A stretch of DNA of 64,000 nucleotides from Methylobacterium sp. AMS5 (GTDB taxonomy: Bacteria; Pseudomonadota; Alphaproteobacteria; Rhizobiales; Beijerinckiaceae): positions 310,001 through 374,000 of the forward strand of contig NZ_CP006992.1 in assembly GCF_001542815.1 (NCBI RefSeq), written 5' to 3'. A model generated the notes under the pieces. It searched no databases. It was given only the letters and a program-made list of their open reading frames with translations, and had not been told where the DNA came from. Of this stretch, positions 1 through 8,549 are shown in pieces; position 1 is the first letter of the stretch, and each line of letters starts with the position of its first letter. The position numbers and the translations under genes were made by a program.

Positions 1-432
1 CCGGTGGTCGTCGTGGCCCTGGCTCTGCCGGTGCTCGGCTTCGGCGGGCCGCCGACCCTGCTGGCGCTGACCGCCTACGGCATCATGCCGACCCTGCGCG
101 GCACGGTCGGCGCGCTCGACGCCGTGACCGCCGAGGCCCGCGAATCGGCCCAGGCCATCGGGCTGACGCCGACGCAGACCCTCATCCATATCGAACTGCC
201 GCTCGCCGCCGCGGGGCTCGTGGATACGCTGCGCACCGCCCTGATCCTCGCCGTCTCCGTCACCGCCGTCGGAGCGCTGGCAGGGGCCTCGACGCTGGGC
301 ACGCCGATCGTCGCCGGGCTCCAGAACCAGAACATCGCGGCGATGCTCCAGGGCGCGCTGGCGACCGCGGCGCTGGCCTTCCTCGGGGATGCGCTGTTGC
401 TTGCGATCGGAGGGATGCTGCGGCGGGACTGA
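1..432 (+). CDS. ABC transporter permease, osmoprotectant (OpuCB/YehW) type, 5' end missing
   Basis: The reading frame is open from the first base, so the N-terminus lies outside the window. About 143 residues remain. They are hydrophobic and carry the cytoplasmic EAA loop of binding-protein-dependent permeases (EARESAQAIG, visible residues 44-53, followed by an LP pair), which contacts the ATPase. Further membrane segments follow up to the stop. The tail after the loop (AGASTLGTPIVAGLQNQN) resembles permeases of the glycine betaine/choline family (OpuCB, OsmY, YehW). The role would be inner-membrane uptake of a compatible solute. The substrate is inferred from family resemblance only. It converges with the hydrolase gene at 601-1260. 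Confidence 0.75.
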   Translation, partial: PVVVVALALPVLGFGGPPTLLALTAYGIMPTLRGTVGALDAVTAEARESAQAIGLTPTQTLIHIELPLAAAGLVDTLRTALILAVSVTAVGALAGASTLGTPIVAGLQNQNIAAMLQGALATAALAFLGDALLLAIGGMLRRD

Positions 433-540
433 GCAGTTCGGGTCAGGGGACGACCGCCCTTCGAGCGGCCGACGCCGACCGCCTCTCTCGCGATCGCCGC
501 GGCTTGACGCACCGGCCCGGCCGCTCGATCCAGGACGGCG

Positions 541-578
541 CTCCGGGCGCGGCTTTCGCATCATCGCGAAAGCCGGAG
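541..578. terminator. Hairpin between convergent genes
   Basis: A 9-bp perfect stem (551-559 with 566-574, loop ATCATC) is extended outside by CTCC/GGAG. It lies between the stops of two converging genes, so it can end transcription from either side. There is no T tract, which is common for terminators in high-GC genomes. Confidence 0.5.
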
Positions 579-600
579 GCGACCTCTCGGGACGGTGCGT

Positions 601-1260
601 TCAGGCGCCCGTCGCCGCGGGCGGGACGGAGCCGCGGACGGCGGCATAGCTCGTCATCAGGTTGCGGTAGTCCGGAATGTGGTCGCCAAGCAGCGTCGCC
701 AGCCCCTCGACATCCCGGCGCCAGTCGCGGTGCAGTTCGCACGCGACCGCGAACCAGTTGACCAGCTGCACGCCGGCCGCCGACATCCGGTTCCAGGCTC
801 CCTCACGCACCACCGGATTGAAGGTGCCGGATGCGTCGGTGACGGCAAACACCTCGTAGCCCTCCGCGATGGCCGAGAGGGCCACGAAGGCAACGCAGAC
901 TTCGGTGACGACGCCGGCGATGATGAGCTGCTTGCGGCCCGTCGCCTTCACGGCGGCGACGAAATCGGGGTTGTCCCAGGCGTTGATCTGGCCGGGCCGG
1001 GCGATGAAGGGCGCGTCCGGAAACTTGGCCTTCAGCTCGGGCATGATCGGACCGTTCGGGCCGTCCTCGAAGCTGGTGGTGAGGATGGTCGGGAGCTGGA
1101 AATAGGCGGCGAGATCGGCGACGGCGAGGACGTTGTTCTTGAATCGGTCGGGATCGAAATCGCGCACCAGCGACATCAGCCCGGCCTGATGATCGACCAG
1201 CAGGACGACGGCTTGGTCGAGGTCGAGGCGGTTGTAGGGCTTGCTCATCTCGGTCTCCAT
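601..1260 (-). CDS. Isochorismatase-family (YcaC-like) hydrolase
   Basis: A 219-aa cysteine hydrolase of the isochorismatase superfamily, closest to the YcaC subgroup, whose natural substrate is unknown. It shows the N-terminal acid (LLVDHQ, Asp23) and the nucleophile motif GVVTEVCVAF with Cys122. The YcaC-like stretch INAWDNPDFV is at about 92-101. Length matches the family (about 205-220 aa). Residues 1 and 5 are both Met, so translation may begin 12 nt downstream. The gene stands alone, with a perfect 9-6-9 palindrome 67-90 nt upstream of its start, suggesting control by a dimeric repressor. The family call is secure; the substrate is not. Confidence 0.9.
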   Translation of the reverse strand: METEMSKPYNRLDLDQAVVLLVDHQAGLMSLVRDFDPDRFKNNVLAVADLAAYFQLPTILTTSFEDGPNGPIMPELKAKFPDAPFIARPGQINAWDNPDFVAAVKATGRKQLIIAGVVTEVCVAFVALSAIAEGYEVFAVTDASGTFNPVVREGAWNRMSAAGVQLVNWFAVACELHRDWRRDVEGLATLLGDHIPDYRNLMTSYAAVRGSVPPAATGA

Positions 1261-1597
1261 CGGGGCGGACTGTGCGGCGCGGCGTCGATGGAGAGACTAT
1301 GACACGGTGCTCTAATCACCGAAACGGAAACGATCGAAACGGATCGTTTCAGGAATGAAAGCATGATCGCGGGATGATCGCCGCGGGTCCATCCGTACCC
1401 CGTCACGGCGGACGTGGTTGGCCCATCACACGAGATCTCGGTGCGGCGCTCGAACCACGATGGTGGCGAGCCCACGCCCCTCGAAGGGCGCTCAGGTCTC
1501 GCCGCCGGCATCCACGCGCGGCAACCGGGCTTCGAGCGGGGCCAAGCAGCTTTCGGCTTCGCATCGCCGGCCGGACGGCCAGCCGGCAACGGGCCTC
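1261..1597. other. Intergenic region with one operator-like palindrome
   Basis: This is the promoter side of the YcaC-like gene and the 3' side of the L,D-transpeptidase gene. Apart from the palindrome at 1327-1350 and direct GAAACG copies just before it, nothing was recognised. No convincing small gene was seen. Confidence 0.6.
1327..1350. promoter_or_regulatory. Perfect 9-6-9 inverted repeat, candidate operator
   Basis: GAAACGATC, six bases, then GATCGTTTC. GAAACG also occurs at 1321-1326 and in the spacer (1336-1341). It lies 67-90 nt upstream of the YcaC-like hydrolase start, where a TetR-, LacI- or GntR-type dimer could block or activate transcription. The binding protein is unknown. 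Confidence 0.5.
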
Positions 1598-2689
1598 CTA
1601 CTTGTCCAAGAACTCGACCTTCGCGCCCTTCTGCGTATGGCTCGCGAGGTCGCGCGCGTCCCAGTTCGTGAGGCGGATGCAGCCATGCGACTCGGTCTTG
1701 CCGACCTTCTCCGGCTCCGGCGTGCCGTGAATGCCGTAGGAGGGAATCGACAGGTCGATCCAGACGAGGCCGACCGGGTTGTTCGGCCCCGGATGGATCG
1801 AGAATTTCTTCGTCGCCTTCACACCTTTGAACTTGTACTTCGGGTTGTAGGTGTACCAGGGATCGAAGGCGACGGCCTTCACCTTCGCCGACCCGTCCGG
1901 CGCCGGCTTCTCCGAACTGCCGATCGAAGCGGGGTAATCCGCCGTCAGTTTGCCGTCCTCCGCAAAGGCGCGCACCCGCTTCGTGCGCTTGTCGACCTCG
2001 ATGCGGGTGACTTTGGGGGCGACCGGCGCGCCCTCGACCTTGCCCTCGCCGAGCGGCGGCACGGCCGCGACGACCAGCGTGCCGCCGGCCTTGTCGAGGG
2101 GCACGTTCGGGTTGAGGGCGGAGAGCAGGTCGCGCTGCATGTGGAAGCGCTCGGCCAGCATCTCGCGGATGTTGGTGTAGCGCATCGGCCCGACCTCGGC
2201 CTGCTCCTCCATCTTGGGCGGCATCTTCTCGACGAAGGGGCCTTTCACGTCCACTTCCGTGATCGTGTACTGCGTCACGACCGGGTCCTTGCCGGTGGCC
2301 TGGAGCCGGTCGAAGACTTCGCGGGTGAGGCGGTCGCCCGGGGGCAGCCCTTGCGCCGCAGCGAAGGCTTTGAGCGCGCCACGCAGATTCTCGCCGTCGC
2401 GCCCGTCGATGGCGCCGGGGGAGAAGCGGGCCCGGTCGAGCAGCACCTGCACCTTCACCAGCAGAGGGTCGGGCTTCTTCTCCGCCTCCTTCTTCGCCCC
2501 GGCTTCCTTCTTGGATTTCTTCGCCGGCTTGGATGCCGTGTCCGGCTTGGCCTCTTCCGACACCTCGTGGAACGCCGCGTTCTCGATGGCCTCGCGGGTC
2601 AGCTCGGGCGCTCCGGCATCGGCGGCCTGCGCGGCTGCCGACCATACACCGAGCGCCGCCAGCGCTCCTCGCATCCACACCCGTCCCAT
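1598..2689 (-). CDS. L,D-transpeptidase (YkuD domain), exported
   Basis: A 363-aa exported cell-wall enzyme. Residues 1-23 form a signal peptide (Arg, hydrophobic core, AQA cleavage region). A Lys/Glu-rich linker follows, then a peptidoglycan-binding-like helical domain (about 75-130) and a LysM-like stretch (about 170-205). The C-terminal YkuD catalytic domain has HGTPEPEKVGKTESHGCIRL, with catalytic Cys337 in the SHGCIRL motif. Such enzymes make 3-3 peptidoglycan cross-links or attach proteins to the wall. The next gene upstream, also on the minus strand, encodes another envelope protein (extensin-like), about 105 nt away. Start at 2689 is favoured because it gives an intact signal peptide. 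Confidence 0.93.
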   Translation of the reverse strand: MGRVWMRGALAALGVWSAAAQAADAGAPELTREAIENAAFHEVSEEAKPDTASKPAKKSKKEAGAKKEAEKKPDPLLVKVQVLLDRARFSPGAIDGRDGENLRGALKAFAAAQGLPPGDRLTREVFDRLQATGKDPVVTQYTITEVDVKGPFVEKMPPKMEEQAEVGPMRYTNIREMLAERFHMQRDLLSALNPNVPLDKAGGTLVVAAVPPLGEGKVEGAPVAPKVTRIEVDKRTKRVRAFAEDGKLTADYPASIGSSEKPAPDGSAKVKAVAFDPWYTYNPKYKFKGVKATKKFSIHPGPNNPVGLVWIDLSIPSYGIHGTPEPEKVGKTESHGCIRLTNWDARDLASHTQKGAKVEFLDK

Positions 2690-2794
2690 CGCCCGCTCAC
2701 GCTCCTCGACCCACGACGAGAGGAAGCGATGGCCAAGCGCTACCGTTCCCGCGGCGAATGGCGCTTCGTCATGCGTCCGGTCCGGGAAAACCGC

Positions 2795-3712
2795 CTACTG
2801 GCAGAGACGGTGCCCGGCATTGCGCTCGCGCAGGTCGAGATGCAGGTGGTTTCCGTGCGCGGCGTCGCTGCCCGGCCCCAGCACCGTGCGGAAGAAGGTG
2901 CAGGCGCCCGCGCGCGCCGAGGCCAGGAAAGCCGCCTCCGGCGTGCCGTCCGGCGCCGCCGTCACCTTGAGGCTCGCGCGCTTGGTGAAGCCGTAGCCCA
3001 TCACGTCGATGGCGTTGGCAAAGCTGTGCTCGCTGAGTTTGGCGTCGGTGTCGTGGTTCTGCCCGCGGCAGACATAGGTGCCCCCGAGCGCAAGACTCTT
3101 CAGGCTCTCGCCGAACTCCTTTTGCGCCGCGACCTGCACCTCCGTCGTCCAGCGCGCGAGCGCCTCCGCGGCCCGGCAGGTCAGGGTGGCCGCCGGCTCC
3201 AGCGCGACGCCGTCGGCAAGTGCGGTGACGGTCAGAGGATGCGGCGCGCTGCACTGGCCGTTGCCGAGCGGCGACGCCGCCTCGAAGCGCGCGCCGAGCC
3301 GCTCCAGCCGGCGCCGGCAGGCGGTGTCGTCGGGCGCCGAGACCTTGAGGGCGAGCGCCGACTCGCCCGACAGCTCCGGCGGCCGAGCCGGCGGCAGCGG
3401 CGCCTCCGGCAGGGCGGCGGGTGCGTCCTTCGTGTCGTTCGTGTTCTTCGTCTCCTTGGGCGGCTCGTCCGGTTTCGTCACGGCACCCTTGTCCGGGCCG
3501 GTGCCCAGTCCCGGCGGGCGCTCCGGCGGCAGCGGCGTCACCTGCGGGGCGGGCGGCACGAGGTCATCCGGGCGCGCCGGCGGCTGGGGCGGCGGCAACG
3601 GCACCGTCGCGGGCGGCGGCTTGGCCGGATCGGACCATGCCGGGTCCGGCGGAAGGGCGAGCCCGGCGGCGAGGAGGCACGCGAGAAGGGAAGCGAGGGT
3701 GGAAGGCTTCAT
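2795..3712 (-). CDS. Extensin-like family protein, exported
   Basis: A 305-aa protein with a signal peptide, a long Pro-rich linker (about residues 25-110) and a C-terminal extensin-like domain. Histidines and an acid in SEHSFANAID and GNHLHLDL are arranged as in M15-type D-Ala-D-Ala peptidases, and Cys residues are regularly placed. This suggests a periplasmic zinc peptidase or wall-binding protein, though no activity is established for the family. The start at 3712 (MKPST) puts the signal sequence at the N-terminus; an in-frame start 30 nt further upstream would add a charged extension. It is divergent from the M3 peptidase gene and upstream of the L,D-transpeptidase on the same strand. Confidence 0.85.
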   Translation of the reverse strand: MKPSTLASLLACLLAAGLALPPDPAWSDPAKPPPATVPLPPPQPPARPDDLVPPAPQVTPLPPERPPGLGTGPDKGAVTKPDEPPKETKNTNDTKDAPAALPEAPLPPARPPELSGESALALKVSAPDDTACRRRLERLGARFEAASPLGNGQCSAPHPLTVTALADGVALEPAATLTCRAAEALARWTTEVQVAAQKEFGESLKSLALGGTYVCRGQNHDTDAKLSEHSFANAIDVMGYGFTKRASLKVTAAPDGTPEAAFLASARAGACTFFRTVLGPGSDAAHGNHLHLDLRERNAGHRLCQ

Positions 3713-3909
3713 GCCGTGTGTATCCCGCTCGCCCGGCCGCAACCCGTCCTCCCCTCATCCGCCGCCCGGCCGTTCCCAGCAAGGACGCGGCGGCCACGCC
3801 CGGCGAAAACGTGAAAGAACCGGGCGCAGGCGGCTGTGGCTTTGCGCCGCTCGACCCACAAACCTATGCTCGACGCTTCACTCTCCGACGCGCCCCGAAA
3901 GTTTTGCCC

Positions 3910-6009
3910 ATGACCGCCGACACCGCACGCGACCTCCCCGAGGGTACGGAGCCCGGCCGTGGCGGCGTGCAAGCCAACCCGTTCGACGCATCGGACTGGG
4001 CGACGCCGTTCGGCCTGCCGGATTTCGAAGCGATCCGGCCCGAGCATTACGTTCCGGCCTTCGCGCACGCCCTGAAGGCGCACGAGGCCGAGATCGCGGC
4101 GATTGCCGGGAACGAGGCGGCGCCGAGCTTCGCCAACACGGTCGCGGCGATGGAACGCACGGGCGCCGCGCTCGAGCGCGTAGCCAACGTGTTCTTCAAC
4201 CTGACCGGCAGCAACTCCAGCCCGGAGCTTCAGGCGATCGAGCGGGCGGTCGCGCCGCAGCTCGCACGGCATTCGAGCGCCATCACCCTGAATCCGGAGC
4301 TCTGGGCCCGGCTCTCGGCCATCGATGCCGATGCGGAAGAGTTGAGCGCAGAGGAGCGCCGCGTGCTCGACCGCTACCGCAGCCGGTTCCGCCGGGCCGG
4401 CGCCGGCCTTGTCCCGGAGGCCAAGACCCGCATCGCCGAGATTGCGGTCCGGCTGGCTGAACTCGGGACGCAATTCTCTCAAAACGTACTCGCCGACGAG
4501 CGCGACTTCGTCCTGCCGCTGAACGGCGAGGCGGATCTCGCCGGCCTGCCGCCCTTCCTGCGCGATGCCGCCGCTGAGGCGGCCAAGGAGCGCGGCGGCG
4601 GGCAGAGCCATGTCATCACCCTTTCGCGCTCGCTGATCGAGCCCTTCCTCGTCTTCTCGACCCGCCGCGATCTACGGGCGCTGGCCTACGCGGCCTGGAC
4701 CCGCCGGGGCGAGAATGGCGGCGAGACCGACAACCGCGCCATCATCGCCGAGATCGTGCGCCTGCGCGCCGAGCGAGCCCGGCTGCTCGGCTTCGACAGC
4801 TTCGCCCATCTCAAGCTCGACGACACCATGGCGGGCTCCCCCGACGCGGCGATGGAGCTGCTGCGCAATGTCTGGAAGCCGGCGCTCCAGCGCGCAGCAA
4901 CGGAACGCGAAGGGCTCCAGGCCCTGGTTCGGGCGGAGGGGCACGACTTCGCTCTCGAAGCGCATGACTGGCGGCACTATTCCGAAAAGCTGCGGCGGGC
5001 CGAGCACGACCTCGACGAGTCCGAGATCAAGCCGTACCTGCCGCTGGAAGGCATGATCCGGGCGGCCTTCGACACCGCGTCGAGGCTGTTCGGGCTCGCC
5101 TTCGAGGAGTTGCGCGACGTGCCGCGCTATCACCCGGACGTGCGCACCTGGCTCGTGCGCGACGCCGACGGCTCCGAGGTCGGCCTGTTCCTCGGCGACT
5201 ACTTCGCCCGCCCTTCGAAGCGCTCGGGCGCTTGGATGAGCGCCTTCCGTTCGCAGGAGCGGCTGAACGGCGACATCCGGCCGATCATCGTCAACGTGAT
5301 GAACTTCGCCCGCGCCCCGCGGGGCGAGCCGACGCTGCTCTCCTTCGACGACGCCCGCACGCTGTTCCACGAATTCGGCCACGCCCTGCACGGGCTTCTG
5401 TCCGACGTCACCTATCCGCTGCTGTCCGGCACCGCGGTCTCGCGCGACTTCGTCGAACTGCCCTCGCAGCTCTACGAGCACTGGCTGCAGCAGCCGGAGG
5501 TGCTGCGGGCGCACGCCCGCCACGTGACCACCGGCGAGCCGATGCCCGACGCGCTGCTCGAACGCCTGCTCGCGGCGGCCAACTTCAACCAGGGCTTCGC
5601 GACGATCGAATATGCGGCCTCGGCCATCGTCGACATGACGCTGCATCTCTCCGCGGCCGGAGAGGACGGGCTCGACGTCGTCGCGTTCGAGGCGGACGCC
5701 CTGCGCCGCATCGCCATGCCGGCGGAGATCGCGGCGCGGCACCGGGCCCCGCATTTCGCGCATATCTTCTCCGGCGACGGCTATGCCGCCGGCTATTACA
5801 GCTATCTCTGGTCGGAGGTGCTCGATGCCGACGCGTTCGACGCGTTCCGCGAGGCGGGCGACATCTTCCATCCGGAGACGGCGCAGCGGCTGCGTCGCAT
5901 GATCTACGGCGCGGGCAACCTGCGCGACGCACGCGAGGCCTATACGGCGTTCCGGGGCCGGCTGCCGAGCATCGAGCCGTTGCTGAAGAAGCGCGGGCTG
6001 GCGGCGTAG
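3910..6009 (+). CDS. M3 family zinc oligopeptidase (peptidyl-dipeptidase Dcp / oligopeptidase A type)
   Basis: A 699-aa cytoplasmic metallopeptidase that trims short peptides. The zinc site HEFGHALHG is at residues 487-495 (HExxH, with the third ligand expected about 25 residues on in the FVELPSQLYEHW segment). The C-terminal Gly/Tyr-rich substrate segment GDGYAAGYYSYLWSEVLDAD is typical of M3A enzymes. Length fits Dcp/PrlC (680-710 aa). The frame is open far upstream, but the family alignment begins near NPFDASDW, so ATG 3910 is chosen. It is a single gene, divergent from the extensin-like gene and convergent with ftfL across a palindromic repeat. Dcp and PrlC cannot be separated by eye. Confidence 0.92.
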   Translation: MTADTARDLPEGTEPGRGGVQANPFDASDWATPFGLPDFEAIRPEHYVPAFAHALKAHEAEIAAIAGNEAAPSFANTVAAMERTGAALERVANVFFNLTGSNSSPELQAIERAVAPQLARHSSAITLNPELWARLSAIDADAEELSAEERRVLDRYRSRFRRAGAGLVPEAKTRIAEIAVRLAELGTQFSQNVLADERDFVLPLNGEADLAGLPPFLRDAAAEAAKERGGGQSHVITLSRSLIEPFLVFSTRRDLRALAYAAWTRRGENGGETDNRAIIAEIVRLRAERARLLGFDSFAHLKLDDTMAGSPDAAMELLRNVWKPALQRAATEREGLQALVRAEGHDFALEAHDWRHYSEKLRRAEHDLDESEIKPYLPLEGMIRAAFDTASRLFGLAFEELRDVPRYHPDVRTWLVRDADGSEVGLFLGDYFARPSKRSGAWMSAFRSQERLNGDIRPIIVNVMNFARAPRGEPTLLSFDDARTLFHEFGHALHGLLSDVTYPLLSGTAVSRDFVELPSQLYEHWLQQPEVLRAHARHVTTGEPMPDALLERLLAAANFNQGFATIEYAASAIVDMTLHLSAAGEDGLDVVAFEADALRRIAMPAEIAARHRAPHFAHIFSGDGYAAGYYSYLWSEVLDADAFDAFREAGDIFHPETAQRLRRMIYGAGNLRDAREAYTAFRGRLPSIEPLLKKRGLAA

Positions 6010-6023
6010 CGCAAAAACAAGAA

Positions 6024-6107
6024 CCCTCCCCCCGACGGATCTCGGGCTTGCCCGAGATCCGCAATTATCCGCCCAAGTCAGGCAAGCCCGACTTGGGTAG
6101 GGGGAGA
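6024..6107. repeat. Compound palindromic repeat unit between convergent genes
   Basis: Two hairpins lie side by side: a perfect 10-bp stem at 6037-6046/6051-6060 (loop CTTG) and an 8-bp stem at 6072-6079/6090-6097 (loop AGGCAAGCCC). C-rich (6024-6032) and G-rich (about 6096-6105) outer arms could pair, closing both into one cruciform-like unit. It looks like an intergenic palindromic repeat of the REP/MITE kind. It also sits where a terminator for both neighbours is expected. Confidence 0.6.
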
Positions 6108-6121
6108 GCTGAGAGCGGCGG

Positions 6122-7795
6122 CTAGAACAGCCCGTCGATCTGACCGTTGGCGTCGAGGCGGATGTTGTCCGCCGCCGGCACCTTGGGCAGGCCCGGCATG
6201 GTCATGATCTCTCCGCAGATCACCACGACGAAGCCGGCGCCCGCCGAGAGGCGCACGTCGCGCACCGAGACGAGGTGGCCCGAGGGCGCGCCCATCAGGG
6301 TCGGGTCGGTCGAGAACGAGTACTGCGTCTTGGCCATGCAGACCGGCAGCCCGCCGTAGCCTTCCTTCTCGAAGCCGGCGAGCTTGGTGGCGGCCTTCGA
6401 CTCGATCTGGATGTCGGCCGCGCCGTAGAGCTTGGTCGCGATCGTCTTGATCTTGTCGGTCAGCTTCGTCTCGGTCTCGTAGGCGAAGGTCAGCGGCTTC
6501 TGCTCGCCTTCGGCGAGCTTCACCACGGCCTGCGCCAGCGCCTCTGCGCCCGCGCCGCCCTCCGCCCAGTGCTTGCAGGTGATCGCCTCGACCTGGAGCC
6601 GGTCGCGGCACAGCTCCTTGAGCCGTGCGTGTTCGGCGTCGGTGTCCTGGAAGAAGTGGTTCACGCCGACCACCACCGGCAGGCCGAAGCTCCGCACGTT
6701 CTTCACGTGACGCTCGAGGTTGGCAAAACCCTTCTCCAGCGCGTCGAGGTTCTCAGCCTGGAGATCCTTCTTGTTGACGCCGCCATGCATCTTGAGGGCG
6801 CGGATCGTCGCGACGATCACCACCGCCGACGGCTTGAGGCCGGTCTGGCGGCACTTGATGTCGATGAACTTCTCCGCGCCCAGATCCGCGCCGAAGCCGG
6901 CCTCGGTGACGGTGTAGTCGGCGAGCCGCAGGCCGGTGCGGGTGGCGATCACCGAGTTGCAGCCGTGGGCGATGTTGGCGAACGGGCCGCCATGGATCAG
7001 GGCCGGGTTGCCCTCCAGCGTCTGCACGAGGTTCGGCTGCAACGCGTCCTTGAGGAGAACGGTCATGGCGCCGGTCGCCTTCACGTCGGCCAGCGTCACC
7101 GGCTTGCGGTCGCGGGTCTCGGCGATGACGATGCGGCCGAGCCGCTCTTCGAGATCGGCGAGATCCTTGGCGAGGCAGAACACCGCCATCACCTCGGAGG
7201 CGACGGTGATGTCGAAGCCGTCCTCGCGCGGAAAGCCGTTGGCGACGCCGCCGAGCGACTGGTTGATCGCGCGCAGCGCCCGGTCGTTCATGTCGACCAC
7301 GCGGCGCCAGTGGATGCGCCGCACGTCGATGTTGAGCTCGTTGGCCCAGTAGATGTGGTTGTCGATCAGCGCCGCGGCCAGCGAGTGTGCCGAGGTGATG
7401 GCGTGGAAGTCGCCGGTGAAGTGCAGGTTGATCTGCTCCATCGGCACGACCTGCGCCTTGCCGCCGCCGGCCGCGCCGCCCTTCATGCCGAAGCAGGGGC
7501 CGAGCGAGGGCTCGCGCAGGCACATCACCGCCTTCTTGCCGATGCGGTTGAGCGCGTCGCCGAGACCCACCGTGGTGGTGGTCTTGCCCTCGCCCGCGGG
7601 CGTCGGCGAGATCGCGGTGACGAGCACCAGCTTGCCCTCGGGCTTACCCTCGAGCGAGGCGATGAAGCCGTGGTCGATCTTGGCGATGTGCTTGCCGTAG
7701 TTATGCAGCGCCTCGTCCGGAATGCCGAGCTTTTCGGCGACTTGGGCGATCGGCTTCAGGGTCGCCGCGCGGGCGATCTCGATATCTGAGGGCAT
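6122..7795 (-). CDS. ftfL: Formate-tetrahydrofolate ligase
   Basis: A 557-aa enzyme that joins formate to tetrahydrofolate with ATP, giving 10-formyl-THF. In serine-cycle methylotrophs this is the step from formate into assimilation. The P-loop [16 protein letters not shown] is near residues 67-82, and the glycine-rich [15 protein letters not shown] near 105-119. The full length and sequence agree closely with my memory of M. extorquens FtfL, differing at scattered residues, so this is a close relative. The start at 7795 ([10 protein letters not shown]) matches that family; an in-frame Met 9 nt upstream is possible. It is transcribed alone, with a perfect 8-bp hairpin about 95-115 nt upstream. 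Confidence 0.98.
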   Translation of the reverse strand: MPSDIEIARAATLKPIAQVAEKLGIPDEALHNYGKHIAKIDHGFIASLEGKPEGKLVLVTAISPTPAGEGKTTTTVGLGDALNRIGKKAVMCLREPSLGPCFGMKGGAAGGGKAQVVPMEQINLHFTGDFHAITSAHSLAAALIDNHIYWANELNIDVRRIHWRRVVDMNDRALRAINQSLGGVANGFPREDGFDITVASEVMAVFCLAKDLADLEERLGRIVIAETRDRKPVTLADVKATGAMTVLLKDALQPNLVQTLEGNPALIHGGPFANIAHGCNSVIATRTGLRLADYTVTEAGFGADLGAEKFIDIKCRQTGLKPSAVVIVATIRALKMHGGVNKKDLQAENLDALEKGFANLERHVKNVRSFGLPVVVGVNHFFQDTDAEHARLKELCRDRLQVEAITCKHWAEGGAGAEALAQAVVKLAEGEQKPLTFAYETETKLTDKIKTIATKLYGAADIQIESKAATKLAGFEKEGYGGLPVCMAKTQYSFSTDPTLMGAPSGHLVSVRDVRLSAGAGFVVVICGEIMTMPGLPKVPAADNIRLDANGQIDGLF

Positions 7796-7887
7796 TTCTC
7801 TCACCGTCGTTTCTTGTCACGCGGGCTCGCGGCGTGCCGAGCCGTCGCCCGGTCCGTCCCTATGCTTCCGTGGTAGCGAACGGAACG

Positions 7888-7909
7888 GCCACGATAAACC
7901 GATCGTGGC
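7888..7909. promoter_or_regulatory. Perfect 8-bp inverted repeat upstream of ftfL
   Basis: GCCACGAT, six bases, ATCGTGGC. It lies 93-114 nt upstream of the ftfL start in a 246-nt divergent region, so it may be an operator or leader hairpin for ftfL. No regulator is identified. Confidence 0.35.
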
Positions 7910-8041
7910 AGTGTGAGCGAAACGACGAAGAAAAGCGTCTCGGATTTTTTTGATCCCGACCGTTAAGTTTTCTCATGGGACAGGCGACTTGGGACAGCTG
8001 ATCCGCCTACGGTCAGCCGGTGCGCGCGAGGCCGAATGGTT

Positions 8042-8269
8042 TCAACCGGTCATCGCGGTGGCGGTGTAACCGGCCTGGGTCAGCGCTTGAGCCACGTCGA
8101 GACTTTGCGCGACGGTCGTCGCGGAGACCCGGCCCAGGCCGACATCGACCGAGACGTCCGCCTGCGGGTCGAGGCGGCGGATCGTGCGGCGCACCGCCTC
8201 GGCGCATCCCTCGCAGGTCATTCCGTCCACGCGCATCGTCAGTTCGATCGGGCTCTGGACCATCGCCAT
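8042..8269 (-). CDS. Heavy-metal-associated (HMA/CopZ-like) domain protein
   Basis: A 75-aa single-domain metal chaperone. The metal site GMTCEGC near residues 16-22 is the classic MxCxxC motif binding Cu(I) or a similar soft metal. The rest follows the beta-alpha-beta-beta-alpha-beta ferredoxin-like pattern and ends at GYTATAMTG. It would hand metal to a P-type ATPase or sensor, but no such partner gene is in the window. The start at 8269 is chosen because CAGGAGA sits directly upstream; a longer in-frame reading would add an unrelated Arg-rich stretch. It is divergent from the EAL gene. Confidence 0.88.
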   Translation of the reverse strand: MAMVQSPIELTMRVDGMTCEGCAEAVRRTIRRLDPQADVSVDVGLGRVSATTVAQSLDVAQALTQAGYTATAMTG

Positions 8270-8549
8270 CGTCTCCTGGCTGCCCGCCGGGCACCGACGG
8301 GCCTCCGCAGATGTGGCTTCGGGATCGCGCGCGGCAAGCGCAGGGCGCGTTCGGGCCGAATGCACGGGAGAAACCTATGATGCCGCCTTGCGGCGGGGAG
8401 CGGCGTCAGCGACATTAGGGTTACGACGATCCGGATGTGTCCTCGCGCGCGATCCGGCGCGTTTCACCCACACGTTCTGCGGGCGCCCGCTTCGCAGCGT
8501 GAATGAGAAGCCCGGCCGCGGCCGCCAGACAGAAACGCGTCGATCGACG

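Noticed and set aside
6275..7789. 504-codon open frame opposite ftfL
   Set aside because: A mirror frame of a highly conserved enzyme; composition is repetitive and no start signal is present.
7882..7907. EcfG promoter near ftfL
   Set aside because: GGAAC is followed after 17 bases by CGTG, not CGTT, and it points away from ftfL toward no nearby start.
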